NCBI RefSeq assembly: GCF_017874425.1
Contig: NZ_JAGGLL010000009.1
Span: 1-64,000 of the forward strand
Direction: 5' to 3'
Source: Clostridium punense
GTDB taxonomy: Bacteria > Bacillota > Clostridia > Clostridiales > Clostridiaceae
DNA length: 64,000 nucleotides
A program made the position numbers and the translations under genes. Each line of letters opens with the position of its first letter. Position 1 is the stretch's first letter. The notes beneath the pieces are model-generated. The model had not been told where the DNA came from, did no database searches, and was given only the letters and a program-made list of their open reading frames with translations. This document shows positions 8,387-17,167 of this stretch, piece after piece.

Positions 8387-8650
8387 ATGGTTAAAAATTA
8401 TATGGAAATTGTTGTTGATAATATTTTGAAAAATGTGCTACTTGATTATGATAGCATGTGCAAGTGTGAAAAGTGTTGTGAAGATATTAAGGCTATTGCA
8501 CTAAACAATTTAAAACCAATATATGTAGTTACACAAGCTGGAAATGTATATGCCAAAGTTAATGAACTTGAAATTCAATTTAGTGCAGATGTAATAAAAG
8601 AGTTAGTTAAAGCTATTTCTATAGTTTCTAAAAACCCTCATCATAGCTAG
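8387..8650 (+). CDS. ComFB-like late competence family protein
   Basis: This 87-residue protein has the ComFB-family pattern. An N-terminal MVKNYMEIVVDNILKNVL is followed by the Cys cluster MCKCEKCCEDIKAIALNNL and then KPIYVVTQAGNVYAKV. The four clustered Cys suggest a zinc- or ligand-binding site, and homologues form small dimers. In Bacillus the gene lies in the comF operon; here it stands alone, so a competence role is not implied. I prefer ATG 8387 because AGGGGTGG (8371-8378) precedes it. An in-frame upstream ATG at 8312 would add a hydrophobic tail not typical of the family. Confidence 0.82.
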   Translation: MVKNYMEIVVDNILKNVLLDYDSMCKCEKCCEDIKAIALNNLKPIYVVTQAGNVYAKVNELEIQFSADVIKELVKAISIVSKNPHHS

Positions 8651-8738
8651 AGTTCTTCTCTTTTCAGTAGTCTTATATTTCCCTGCTTAACTTATATTTA
8701 TATGTTATTTACTTTAAAACACTATTTTTACAAATAAA

Positions 8739-8776
8739 GAAAATGTAGCGAGAATAATAAATCTTACTACATTTTC
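8739..8776 (+). terminator. Hairpin terminator after comFB-like gene
   Basis: The stem GAAAATGTAG / CTACATTTTC is followed by T-rich TTTACTTTACTTTT. Confidence 0.55.
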
Positions 8777-8797
8777 TTTACTTTACTTTTATAAAAG

Positions 8798-8833
8798 CTA
8801 TCTAGAGAAGGGGGTTCCTAGATAGTTTTTTTC
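8798..8833 (+). terminator. Second, stronger intrinsic terminator
   Basis: The stem CTATCTAG / CTAGATAG (8798-8805, 8818-8825) has a purine-rich loop and is followed by seven T residues. Tandem terminators here insulate the cbi operon downstream. Confidence 0.75.
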
Positions 8834-9119
8834 TTTTCAAGTTTTAAATTATCGTTCTACTTAATTTGAATTTTCCCAAAAATAAACTCGGCTTAAAGCT
8901 TATTTTGCAGGTTCATCTATAGTTATTACAGATTAATTTATATTTATCAAATTAACATTCATTAATTTAGTTATTATATATTTCGGTTCATTTTATTATG
9001 AGTTTATAGTTTATTTAAAAATTTAATTTAATAATTTTGTGCTTTGTCAAAATTTGTAGTTGTAAGTTGGTTTTTAGTTTATGAAATTTCCCTCTTTACT
9101 AGTAGTAGTGTTTGATACA
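8834..9119. other. AT-rich intergenic stretch
   Basis: I see no supported gene or strong hairpin in this stretch between the terminator and the cbi promoter. Confidence 0.4.
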
Positions 9120-9149
9120 TTGACATTGCTACTGTCCTTAAGCTATAAT
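9120..9149 (+). promoter_or_regulatory. Promoter of the cbiMNQO operon
   Basis: A consensus -35 TTGACA (9120-9125), 18-bp spacer and -10 TATAAT (9144-9149) lie 50 bp ahead of the cobalamin aptamer, placing the start near 9156. Confidence 0.8.
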
Positions 9150-9194
9150 CACATTAGATAGTTTACTTAAAATTAAATAGAATATTTCGTACAT

Positions 9195-9365
9195 TAAGTT
9201 TTCCCATAAAAAATATGGGAAATTAAAAGGGAATCGGGTGGAAAACCCGAACGGTCCGGCCACTGTAATTAGGGAGCTTACCTAAATAAACCATTGAAAG
9301 CAATTTTGAGAAGGATTAGGATAAGCAATGATCTATAAGTCAGGAGACCTGCTTGATGTTTGGTA
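9195..9365 (+). promoter_or_regulatory. Cobalamin riboswitch aptamer controlling cbiMNQO
   Basis: The conserved core is present: GGGAATCGGGTGGAAAACCC (from 9229), then the CCACTGTA segment, and the B12 box AAGTCAGGAGACCTGC at 9337-9352. The promoter lies upstream and a terminator downstream, so adenosylcobalamin binding should stop transcription of the cobalt importer. Confidence 0.93.
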
Positions 9366-9481
9366 TACACTTCCATGGAAAGTTTATATGCCTAATATGC
9401 TTAAATAGTATTTTTACTTTATATATTTAATTTATAAAGTAGCTTTAATAAAACCACTGTTTATAATTATGTTTATACGGC

Positions 9482-9512
9482 AACCTAACTTTTCTAAAGT
9501 TAGGTTTTTTTA
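9482..9512 (+). terminator. Riboswitch-controlled intrinsic terminator
   Basis: AACCTAACTTT / AAAGTTAGGTT is followed by a run of T residues. It lies between the aptamer and cbiM and is the expected expression platform. Confidence 0.85.
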
Positions 9513-9649
9513 TTTGCATTAATTATGATTAGTTATAATGAGCAAAAATTAAGGCTTTCCTTTGTATGAGAATAAACTTATTTCAATTACCACTTCTATT
9601 CTATTTAAAGTTGTAACTACGAAAATTAATTTACAAGGAGGCATTAATT

Positions 9650-10390
9650 ATGCAAAAAAAACGTGGAATTTTTCTTATGTCACTTTTATTTTGTCTTACA
9701 CTGACTAAAACAGTGTTTGCCATGCACATAATGGAGGGGTTTCTTTCTCCACTTTGGAGCATATCCTGGGGAGTAATAACTTTGCCCTTTATTGTAGTAG
9801 GGTTAAAATCTATCAATAATAAGCTAAAAGAAAATCCAAAATTAAAGTTTATATTAGCAGTAGCAGCAGCTTTTACCTTTGTTTTATCTGCCCTAAAAAT
9901 ACCATCCTTAACTGGTAGCTGTTCTCACCCTACTGGAATTGGTTTAGGTGCAATTCTCTTTGGCCCTACAGCTATGAGTGTTGTTGGATTAATCGTATTA
10001 ATCTTCCAAGCCTTATTATTAGCCCACGGTGGAATTACTACCCTAGGAGCTAATACTTTTTCTATGGCTGTTGTAGGTTCTTTAGTGGCTTATTATACTT
10101 ACAAATTAATTGTAAAAGCTAAAGGTTCTCAATGGCTTGCTGTATTTTTAGCTGCAACTCTTGGAGATTTAGCAACTTACGTGGTAACTTCTATTCAGCT
10201 TGCAGTTGCTTATCCAAGTGCTACTGGAGGATTTTTAGAATCATTAATCAAGTTCCTAGGAGTATTTGCAGTAACTCAAATTCCTCTTGCAATTAGTGAA
10301 GGCTTGCTTACAGTATTAATATTTAAAGCAATAAAAGCTTACAACTACTCTGAATTGCAAGACTTAAATGTTATAAGTGAGGAGGTTTAA
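9650..10390 (+). CDS. cbiM: Cobalt ECF transporter membrane component CbiM
   Basis: This 246-residue substrate-capture subunit belongs to the Ni/Co ECF importer. The N-terminus is a cleavable signal (residues 1-24) ending [11 protein letters not shown]; the mature MHIMEG start supplies metal ligands including the conserved His, as in characterised CbiM. Later conserved parts include [19 protein letters not shown] and [20 protein letters not shown]. It has about six further membrane spans. RBS AAGGAGG fixes ATG 9650. It is the first gene of cbiMNQO under the cobalamin riboswitch. CbiM, rather than a nickel-type NikM, is inferred from the riboswitch and the cbi context. Confidence 0.93.
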   Translation: MQKKRGIFLMSLLFCLTLTKTVFAMHIMEGFLSPLWSISWGVITLPFIVVGLKSINNKLKENPKLKFILAVAAAFTFVLSALKIPSLTGSCSHPTGIGLGAILFGPTAMSVVGLIVLIFQALLLAHGGITTLGANTFSMAVVGSLVAYYTYKLIVKAKGSQWLAVFLAATLGDLATYVVTSIQLAVAYPSATGGFLESLIKFLGVFAVTQIPLAISEGLLTVLIFKAIKAYNYSELQDLNVISEEV

Positions 10391-10391
10391 T

Positions 10392-10724
10392 ATGTCAACT
10401 ATGGTGAAAGATAAAAAACATAAGGGTTCTCCAAATAATTTAATTATAATTGCACTAGTTATACTTCTTGCAGTACTTCCTCTTTTCCTTAACAAAGGAG
10501 CAGAATTTGGTGGTGCAGACGGACAAGCAGAAGAATTGATTACAGAAATAAATCCAGATTATACTCCTTGGTTTTCGTCAATTTGGGAACCACCAAGTGG
10601 TGAAATAGAAAGCTTATTGTTTGCTCTTCAAGCAGCTCTAGGAGCTGGATTAATTGGATACTACTTAGGCTATGGAAAAGGTAAAAAGTCTGGTCACCGT
10701 GACAATAGGAGCGAAAATGCTTAA
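10392..10724 (+). CDS. cbiN: Cobalt ECF transporter component CbiN
   Basis: This small subunit of about 110 aa has two transmembrane helices, LIIIALVILLAVLPLFL (about residues 17-33) and a C-terminal ALQAALGAGLIGYYLGY. Between them is the extracytoplasmic loop GAEFGGADGQAEELITEINP, the CbiN hallmark. CbiN assists CbiM in metal loading and is diagnostic for the cobalt-specific branch of these importers. GGAGG at 10381-10385 points to ATG 10392; a GTG at 10377 lies before that RBS and is unlikely. The gene overlaps cbiQ by 8 bp. Confidence 0.92.
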   Translation: MSTMVKDKKHKGSPNNLIIIALVILLAVLPLFLNKGAEFGGADGQAEELITEINPDYTPWFSSIWEPPSGEIESLLFALQAALGAGLIGYYLGYGKGKKSGHRDNRSENA

Positions 10725-11484
10725 CATAGATAGCTATGCTTACAATTCAAAACTTAGCAACAGTAACCCAACTGAAAAGCTTTTATTCTCCTTAAGCACC
10801 ATGTTCCTCTGCATATATAGTAACTCTATATATATTTATATAGGCATACTATTATTTATGTCTTATGTTGCAGTTGTAAAAGGGGGAGTTCCCCTCTCCC
10901 TTTACCTTAAACTTTTATTAGTTCCAACTGCATTTTTAATTACTGGAGTTTTGACCATAGCCATTAATAAACTAGATTCAACTACTGGTGCTTTGTTATA
11001 CATAGAGGTTTTTAACACTTACATTGGCTCAACCTCTGAAAGTTTATTTGCTTCCTTGAAAATCTTTTGTAAATCCTTAGGGGCAGTTAGCTGTTTATAT
11101 TTTTTAACAGTTACCACTCCAATGACCAATATTTTACTTGCATTAAAAAAGCTTAAGGTTCCAGCGTTGTTTATAGAGCTCATGTCTCTTGTATACTATT
11201 TTATATTTATTTTACTTAATACATCAGCAAATATTATTATTTCTCAAAACTCAAGGCTTGGTTATTTAAATTTTAAAAGTTCTATAAAGTCTATAACTCT
11301 TCTTTGTTCAAATCTTTTTATTAAATCCTATAAACGTTCTTTCGATACCTTCACAGCTCTTGAAGCTCGTGGATACACTGGATATTTAAATGTAATTGAG
11401 GAAGATAACTTCAAAGAATTTTTGTCTATTCCAAAGATACTTTTCATAGAATCACTGCTTATAATTTTATCAATTTTACTGTAA
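10717..11484 (+). CDS. cbiQ: Cobalt ECF transporter T component CbiQ
   Basis: This 255-residue energy-coupling (T) subunit has several membrane helices. The two cytosolic coupling motifs expected for this family appear near the C-terminus as TALEARGYTGYLNV, preceded by SYKRSFDTF. It links CbiM/CbiN to the CbiO ATPase. ATG 10717 is chosen because AGGAG lies 6-7 nt upstream and it gives a compact overlap with cbiN; an upstream in-frame start at 10672 would bury the N-terminus inside cbiN. The order M-N-Q-O is the classic cobalt operon. Confidence 0.9.
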   Translation: MLNIDSYAYNSKLSNSNPTEKLLFSLSTMFLCIYSNSIYIYIGILLFMSYVAVVKGGVPLSLYLKLLLVPTAFLITGVLTIAINKLDSTTGALLYIEVFNTYIGSTSESLFASLKIFCKSLGAVSCLYFLTVTTPMTNILLALKKLKVPALFIELMSLVYYFIFILLNTSANIIISQNSRLGYLNFKSSIKSITLLCSNLFIKSYKRSFDTFTALEARGYTGYLNVIEEDNFKEFLSIPKILFIESLLIILSILL

Positions 11485-11499
11485 GAAATGAGGCCAATT

Positions 11500-12330
11500 A
11501 TGAAAGATTATATAATTGAATTAAATAATTTAACCTTTAGCTATAGTGATGGTACTAAAGCTCTTAATAACTTAAATTTAAAGATTGAACGTGGTAAAAA
11601 AATTTCTTTTCTAGGCATAAATGGTGCTGGAAAGTCTACTCTATTTTTACACCTTAATGGCATACTAAAACCAACTAAAGGTGAAATAGTCTTCAATAAC
11701 ATGCCTCTTAAGTATTCTCAAAAAGAATTGAAAAAAATTAGACAAAAGATAGGCATTGTGTTCCAAGATCCAGATATACAACTCTTCTCTGCTAATGTTT
11801 ATCAAGAAGTTTCTTTTGGTGCTATGAATTTAAACTTGGAAAAAGCTGAAGTAATACGTAGAGTGGATAAAGCTCTTCAAGATACTAATGTTTTTGAATA
11901 TAAACATAAGCCTACTCATTTTTTGAGTTATGGTCAGAAAAAGAGGGTTTCTATTGCGGATATCTTAGTTATGGAACCAGAAGTAATTATCTTAGATGAA
12001 CCAACTTCCTCCTTAGACCCTAAGCATAGTGCAATGATTGAGGAGTTACTAAATGATATTAATAAAACTGGCACCACCTTACTTTTATCAACTCATGATA
12101 TTGACTTTGCTTACTCTTGGTCAGATTACATATTTATCCTTAGAAATGGTGAGCTAGTAGGTGAAGGTACTCCTGCGGAAGTCTTTGAAAACAGTGAATG
12201 GATAGAAGCTGGTGCTATAGAAAAACCTTTGGTATTTGAAGTTTATAAGGCTTTAGAAGCTAAAGGATTAGTGCATAGCCATGCTATTCCACGAAATAAA
12301 GACCAGCTGTTAAAATTAATTGATAAATAA
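11500..12330 (+). CDS. cbiO: Cobalt ECF transporter ATPase CbiO
   Basis: This ATP-binding subunit of about 276 aa has Walker A GINGAGKST, Q-loop VFQDPDIQLF, signature LSYGQKKR, Walker B VIILDEPTSSLD and H-loop LLLSTHD. It drives cobalt import with CbiQ. Two in-frame starts are possible: ATG 11488, or ATG 11500 preceded by GAGG. I prefer 11500 on RBS spacing and length. The intergenic distance from cbiQ is about 15 bp. The C-terminal tail (VFEVYKALEAKGLV onward) is typical of ECF ATPases. Confidence 0.92.
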   Translation: MKDYIIELNNLTFSYSDGTKALNNLNLKIERGKKISFLGINGAGKSTLFLHLNGILKPTKGEIVFNNMPLKYSQKELKKIRQKIGIVFQDPDIQLFSANVYQEVSFGAMNLNLEKAEVIRRVDKALQDTNVFEYKHKPTHFLSYGQKKRVSIADILVMEPEVIILDEPTSSLDPKHSAMIEELLNDINKTGTTLLLSTHDIDFAYSWSDYIFILRNGELVGEGTPAEVFENSEWIEAGAIEKPLVFEVYKALEAKGLVHSHAIPRNKDQLLKLIDK

Positions 12331-12333
12331 AAG

Positions 12334-12349
12334 GCGTGCCTTAGCACGC
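12334..12349 (-). terminator. Terminator between cbiO and the exporter genes
   Basis: The stem GCGTGC / GCACGC is GC-rich against the background. On the minus strand it is followed by CTTTTATTT, so it probably ends the ABC exporter transcript and may also serve cbiO. Confidence 0.5.
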
Positions 12350-12531
12350 TCTCATTTTGCTTCTGATTCTTAGGCGTAGCCTTCTCTCAGAATACTTTTC
12401 TCTTACAACATATTTAGTTTGCTACTATACAAATAATGTAAAGCATAGAAAATAGGCTCTTCTACATTTGTATAGAAATTGTCTAATCACCTTTACTTGT
12501 ATAATACTTTCTACTAAATCTACACTTCCAC

Positions 12532-14136
12532 TCAATTTCTCTCTATAACATATATATCATCATATAGTAATTTGTTTACATCAAATATAACATGACTAAC
12601 ATTTATTAAGGTTAGTTCTGGAATTGATAATATAGTATTTTCTATATTTTTAGCTGTATCATAGTCTAAATTAGCAAAGGCCTCGTCCAATATTAATACA
12701 TCACACTTCATAATAATACTTCTTGCAATAGCTATTCTACTTTTTTCACCACCTGATATATTTTTTCCATTGTCATATATAATGGTATCTAGTTTGTTAG
12801 GTAAGTTATCTACAAAACTACGTAATCCTGAAATATCAATAGCCTCATTTATTTCTTCATCAGTATAGTTTTTATATAGTGTAATATTATTTTTCAATGT
12901 GTCTTCAAATAAAAATATCTGTTGCTCAATCGCTGAAATATGCTTGTAATAGCTATTTGTAGTAATATTATCCAAATTGATTCCATCTATACTAATTATT
13001 CCTTGTTGTGGAGAGTTATATTTTTTCAGCATATTTAGCAATGTACTCTTACCAGAACCACTAGGTCCAACCAACAAATACTTTTTATTTCTTTTAAAAT
13101 ATAAATTTATATTTTTTAGCACAATTTTATCTTCATACCCAAAAAATACATCATCTAATCTTATTTCATTTTGAAATTTGCATAACTCTGTTCTTTCATT
13201 ATTAACACTATGATTCTTACAAATTTCTTCCATTCTATTAAATATTGGTTTTGTTGAAAAAAGGCAAGGTAATAAAGATGCAATAGATGTAATTGGACCA
13301 ACTACATATTGAATATTTTTTGCTATTATAAATACATTTCCCATTGTTGTTTTTTGCTCAATAATAAAATATACCAATATAATAAATGTTCCAATAAGAA
13401 CTAAATTAGATACTAAGCTTTGTATTGCTGTGCTCCAAGTTATTAGTTTTGAAATTTTGCTATTCTCTGTTTCAACACTTTTTGCTTTTGCACTATAATT
13501 TTCTTTTACTCTGTTAGTTAAATCATTTAATTTAATGACATGAAATGTATTTAATATTTCTCTAATATAAACAACTAAATCTTCATTTACTCTGCTTCTT
13601 TTATAATTATATTTTTTTAATGGTATAGATGAAATAACAGAGATTAATGTGCTTATTATCCCTAAAACTATTATAAAAATAAAAATTTCTATACTTATTG
13701 ACATAATTAATACAACAGTAATTATTAATCTAATTATTAGTACTATAATATCATGCAATGTTTTAATATAATCTTTTTCGATTATATCTATGTCGTTAGT
13801 AATAGAAGAAATATAGCTGGCATTATTCTCAGTTTTAAATTGATTTATCTTTTTTCCAAATATTTTACTAATATAATTATATTTCAAATTCATTGTTGCT
13901 TTTGATTTATACAAATTATATGTTATTTTTGATATTACTTCAAACATCAGTAAAATTGTTGTAAAAACAACTGCAAATTCTGCTTTACTCACAAATAATA
14001 CTTTATTCTTCTGGATAGCTGCATCTATCATTTCACCTAAATTTATAGATACGTAAACGTCTAACATTATATATATTATAGAAATAGATATTGATAGAAA
14101 TAGATATCCATAAGCTTTTCTAATATATTTTTTCAT
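12532..14136 (-). CDS. ABC exporter half-transporter (membrane plus ATPase), second gene
   Basis: This 534-residue type I exporter half-subunit has about six N-terminal membrane helices (residues 1-300), then a nucleotide-binding domain. The latter carries Walker A GPSGSGKST, signature NISGGEKSR, Walker B VLILDEAFANLD and H-loop INVSH, all intact. It overlaps the preceding ABC gene by 17 bp, so the two almost certainly form a heterodimer. No N-terminal peptidase domain and no adjacent precursor peptide are visible, so the cargo is unknown. Coding DNA here is more AT-rich than in the neighbouring cbi genes, which could mean acquisition. Confidence 0.87.
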   Translation of the reverse strand: MKKYIRKAYGYLFLSISISIIYIMLDVYVSINLGEMIDAAIQKNKVLFVSKAEFAVVFTTILLMFEVISKITYNLYKSKATMNLKYNYISKIFGKKINQFKTENNASYISSITNDIDIIEKDYIKTLHDIIVLIIRLIITVVLIMSISIEIFIFIIVLGIISTLISVISSIPLKKYNYKRSRVNEDLVVYIREILNTFHVIKLNDLTNRVKENYSAKAKSVETENSKISKLITWSTAIQSLVSNLVLIGTFIILVYFIIEQKTTMGNVFIIAKNIQYVVGPITSIASLLPCLFSTKPIFNRMEEICKNHSVNNERTELCKFQNEIRLDDVFFGYEDKIVLKNINLYFKRNKKYLLVGPSGSGKSTLLNMLKKYNSPQQGIISIDGINLDNITTNSYYKHISAIEQQIFLFEDTLKNNITLYKNYTDEEINEAIDISGLRSFVDNLPNKLDTIIYDNGKNISGGEKSRIAIARSIIMKCDVLILDEAFANLDYDTAKNIENTILSIPELTLINVSHVIFDVNKLLYDDIYVIERN

Positions 14137-15775
14137 TTAGAACCTCCATATAATTATTTGAAGGACTCCATTGATGTATCTGACCATTATTTAGCTCTAT
14201 TATATAATCATATTTATTTAATACTTCCTCATAGGTCCTATGTGATATTTCCATAACAGTAGCTTCTAAATTTAATAATGTATTTTCCACATTCAGTGCC
14301 AACTCCTTATCCAAACTTGATGTACACTCATCAACAAATACAATATCTGTATCTTTGATAATTGATCTAGCTATGGATATTCTTTGACGTTCGCCTCCTG
14401 ATAAGTTTTTGCCATTTTCATTAAGGATTATAGAATCTATACTCTTCCCATCATTCAGCAAGTTATTAAGCCCAGATAACTCTATAGCTTGATTTACTTG
14501 CTCTTTTGTATATTTTTTATATAAGGTAATATTATTAAGCAATGTATCTTCAAATAAAAAAGTATCTTGCGTTATAAAAGATATATTGTTGTTAAAAGAA
14601 TCTAGACTTACACTTTTATAGTTAATTCCGTCTATAAAAATTTCACCTTCATAATCCTCATAAGCTCTAGACAATATTTTTAGTAATGTAGACTTTCCTT
14701 CCCCACTTTTCCCTCTAATTAAATACTTTTTGCCTTTTTCAACTGTTAAATTTACTTTATTTAAAATAACTTTATCATCATGCTTATAGCTAACATTTTT
14801 AAGTACAATATCATTTTCAAATTTAAAGTTATTTGTACCTTTGTTATTTGAATTTATATCATATTTATCATTAATCAAAATTTTATCAAGTATTGCATTG
14901 TATGATTTGTGCTTATTATATAGTGGAAAAACATTTGTCAAAGAAAGACTTTGATCTGTAAAAAAGATTATCATTGCTACTTTTGTAGGACTCTCTCCAT
15001 TTATTAACAAATTAAACAGATAATATAAAACAAGAATATATAAAATTAAGACAATATAGTTTGAAACTCTATCATATATAGAATTATAAACTTCTCTTTT
15101 AAATTTCTTCTTTTCAAGAAGTTTAACGGAAAATAGAGTTTTATTCAAAAACTTATTTTCAAGATTATTTAATTTTATTATCTGTAACCCGCTAAATGTA
15201 TTACCTATATCAACCATAACCTTTTCATTTTCATTCGATACATCTGTTTCTAATGAAATAACTTTTTTTTCTGTAAGTTTAGAAATAAACATCAATATAA
15301 ATACAAAAACAAAAGTAGCTATGCCATATCTATAATCTAATAAAGTTATAATTATTATAGAAAAGACAAAGGTGCCTGTAGCTACTATTAATTCGGAAAA
15401 GTTAGTAAAATAATTTTGCTGTATATTATTAATATCATTAATTAAATTAGAAATATATGAGTCTTTAGACCTGCTGCTATACTCTGAATATGACATTTTT
15501 AATATCTTTTCTATTATTTGATTTCTAAAATTAATCATATATTTTTTTATATAAGCAATTCTAATATACTTGGCTACAATATTTAATGCAAAACATATCA
15601 AAATAATGCCCAGTGCAAATAGTATATTTTTTATGAACACATGATAATTAGTTACCGACACACTTCCTAAAATTATAGCAGCAGATACATTAATAAAAAT
15701 TTTATTAACAACAATTAATAAACTTGATAGAATCATAGAAAATTTACTATTATATTTATTAACTTGTCTCTTCAT
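14120..15775 (-). CDS. ABC exporter half-transporter (membrane plus ATPase), first gene
   Basis: This 551-residue partner has a membrane domain with about six helices (residues 1-310) followed by an NBD. The NBD has Walker A GKSGEGKST, signature NLSGGERQR, Walker B IVFVDECTSSLD and a conserved H-loop (EISHR). Both NBDs of the pair keep their catalytic glutamate, unlike many degenerate heterodimers. It starts at ATG 15775 behind AAGGAGG. It could export a peptide, lipid or drug; nothing nearby identifies the substrate. The 825 bp upstream contain no supported gene. Confidence 0.87.
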   Translation of the reverse strand: MKRQVNKYNSKFSMILSSLLIVVNKIFINVSAAIILGSVSVTNYHVFIKNILFALGIILICFALNIVAKYIRIAYIKKYMINFRNQIIEKILKMSYSEYSSRSKDSYISNLINDINNIQQNYFTNFSELIVATGTFVFSIIIITLLDYRYGIATFVFVFILMFISKLTEKKVISLETDVSNENEKVMVDIGNTFSGLQIIKLNNLENKFLNKTLFSVKLLEKKKFKREVYNSIYDRVSNYIVLILYILVLYYLFNLLINGESPTKVAMIIFFTDQSLSLTNVFPLYNKHKSYNAILDKILINDKYDINSNNKGTNNFKFENDIVLKNVSYKHDDKVILNKVNLTVEKGKKYLIRGKSGEGKSTLLKILSRAYEDYEGEIFIDGINYKSVSLDSFNNNISFITQDTFLFEDTLLNNITLYKKYTKEQVNQAIELSGLNNLLNDGKSIDSIILNENGKNLSGGERQRISIARSIIKDTDIVFVDECTSSLDKELALNVENTLLNLEATVMEISHRTYEEVLNKYDYIIELNNGQIHQWSPSNNYMEVLNEKIY

Positions 15776-16443
15776 ACATCCTCCTTCATTATAGCCAAAT
15801 ACATCATATGAAACTCATTTTAAACTATTTTTGATGCATATTTGTTTGCTTTGTATCACTCTGGCATACTTTTTTATTAGAGTACTATTATAAAAAGACA
15901 GAATCTAGCATAAATATTCTTATTTCAGAATAAATCATATTGCATATATTCGTAATTCAATCTATAAAATATAATTTTAAATAGTATCCTAATCTTTAGC
16001 AACTTATTCCTTGTTATATACTGTCATATTTTGATTATATTAACACTTGGAAATTTAGTCTATACTAAAATTACGACATTTTATTCTATCTTTTTTAAAA
16101 ATATTTTTATATTATATATTCTTCTTCTCTTTATAATTATATTTTGCTATAGTAATCCTACTACAAAACTCCTTTTTCAGTTACTTTTCATATATTTATT
16201 AACTTGTACTATAAACATATACGAACTCATTTTATATTTCTCATGACCTAATTTTCCAATTAATTAAACTCTCGCATTGAAGCATCATAATACCTATCAT
16301 TGAGCTTTAATTGAAAGGGGGAATTTTTGATTAGTTTGGATCTTTGTATTTGAACACATAATCATGAAAAATGAATCTTTTACCACTCAGAATGAATTTT
16401 CCAAATGGTAGATTGATTTGCTTAAATATATATTTAAAAAACT
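15776..16443. other. Very AT-rich intergenic region upstream of the ABC exporter
   Basis: I checked both strands for a precursor peptide or regulator. Minus-strand frames are a few codons long. A plus-strand hydrophobic frame (16031-16246) has no RBS and looks incidental. The region must contain the exporter promoter, but I cannot assign it. Confidence 0.4.
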
Positions 16444-16487
16444 AAAAGTCATAAAAATAAGAAATTTATCTTACTTTCATGACTTTT
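16444..16487 (-). terminator. Probable terminator of nrdDG
   Basis: The inverted repeat AAAAGTCAT / ATGACTTTT has a 26-nt loop and is followed on the minus strand by AGTTTTTTAAA. It is about 110 bp beyond the nrdG stop. The loop is long, so this is only a moderate call. Confidence 0.45.
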
Positions 16488-16599
16488 AAAATCAGCTAAT
16501 ATTATTTTACATTACTCTAAATTATGCACACAATGTTATAAAAATCTCATTGTTTTTAACCCCTTTGAGCTATATGCCTTAGGTTTTAGATTCTGATGC

Positions 16600-17094
16600 T
16601 TACAGTTCAAACTTTTTAATTATTTTAAACTCCAGACTTTTCTTTACATCAATAATTCTTTGATTAGAAGAACCTCTATATTTTAAGTCTAAGGACCTTA
16701 ACTCTGGCATAAACCTTCCATCCACTAATACGTCTATTTCTTTTAAAAAACTCTCATGAACCTCATAACTTCTCATGAGTTCTTCCCAAGTATAGCCTGT
16801 ATAAACCATGACGTTTAAACCAAGTTTTTTTATTTCCTTAGCTAGGCTAGAAAGTTCCTTACTTTGTAAAAATGGTTCTCCACCAGTAATTGTTATCCCG
16901 TCTAATAAGGGATTCTTATTAACCATTTCAATTATGTCCTCCATATCAACAGGATGACCACCACTTATATCATGGGTTTGAGGATTGTGACACCCTTTGC
17001 AATTGTGGGTACAGCCTTGGGTAAATACTGCAAGCCTTATTCCCGGCCCATCAACTATTGAATCATTTATTATGTTAGATACTTTTATTTTCAT
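16600..17094 (-). CDS. nrdG: Anaerobic ribonucleotide reductase activating protein NrdG
   Basis: This 164-residue radical-SAM activase generates the glycyl radical on NrdD. The CxxxCxxC iron-sulfur motif is in [15 protein letters not shown] (about residues 28-42). The SAM-binding GGE-type motif is in ITGGEPFLQ, with [13 protein letters not shown] further on. Start ATG 17094 is chosen because AGGGTG precedes it by 6 nt; GTG 17103 overlaps that RBS. It follows nrdD by about 73 bp and shares its leader. The enzyme works only without oxygen, consistent with an obligate anaerobe. Confidence 0.93.
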   Translation of the reverse strand: MKIKVSNIINDSIVDGPGIRLAVFTQGCTHNCKGCHNPQTHDISGGHPVDMEDIIEMVNKNPLLDGITITGGEPFLQSKELSSLAKEIKKLGLNVMVYTGYTWEELMRSYEVHESFLKEIDVLVDGRFMPELRSLDLKYRGSSNQRIIDVKKSLEFKIIKKFEL

Positions 17095-17167
17095 GAAACT
17101 CACCCTTTTAATTATATTTTCCTTTACCTAAATTTTATTAAACTAAAACAATGAGTATCTCACTCTC

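Noticed and set aside
16031-16246. Plus-strand 71-residue hydrophobic frame starting at TTG
   Set aside because: It has no ribosome binding site, lies in extremely AT-rich DNA where Phe/Ile/Leu/Tyr codons arise by chance, and shows no conserved motif.
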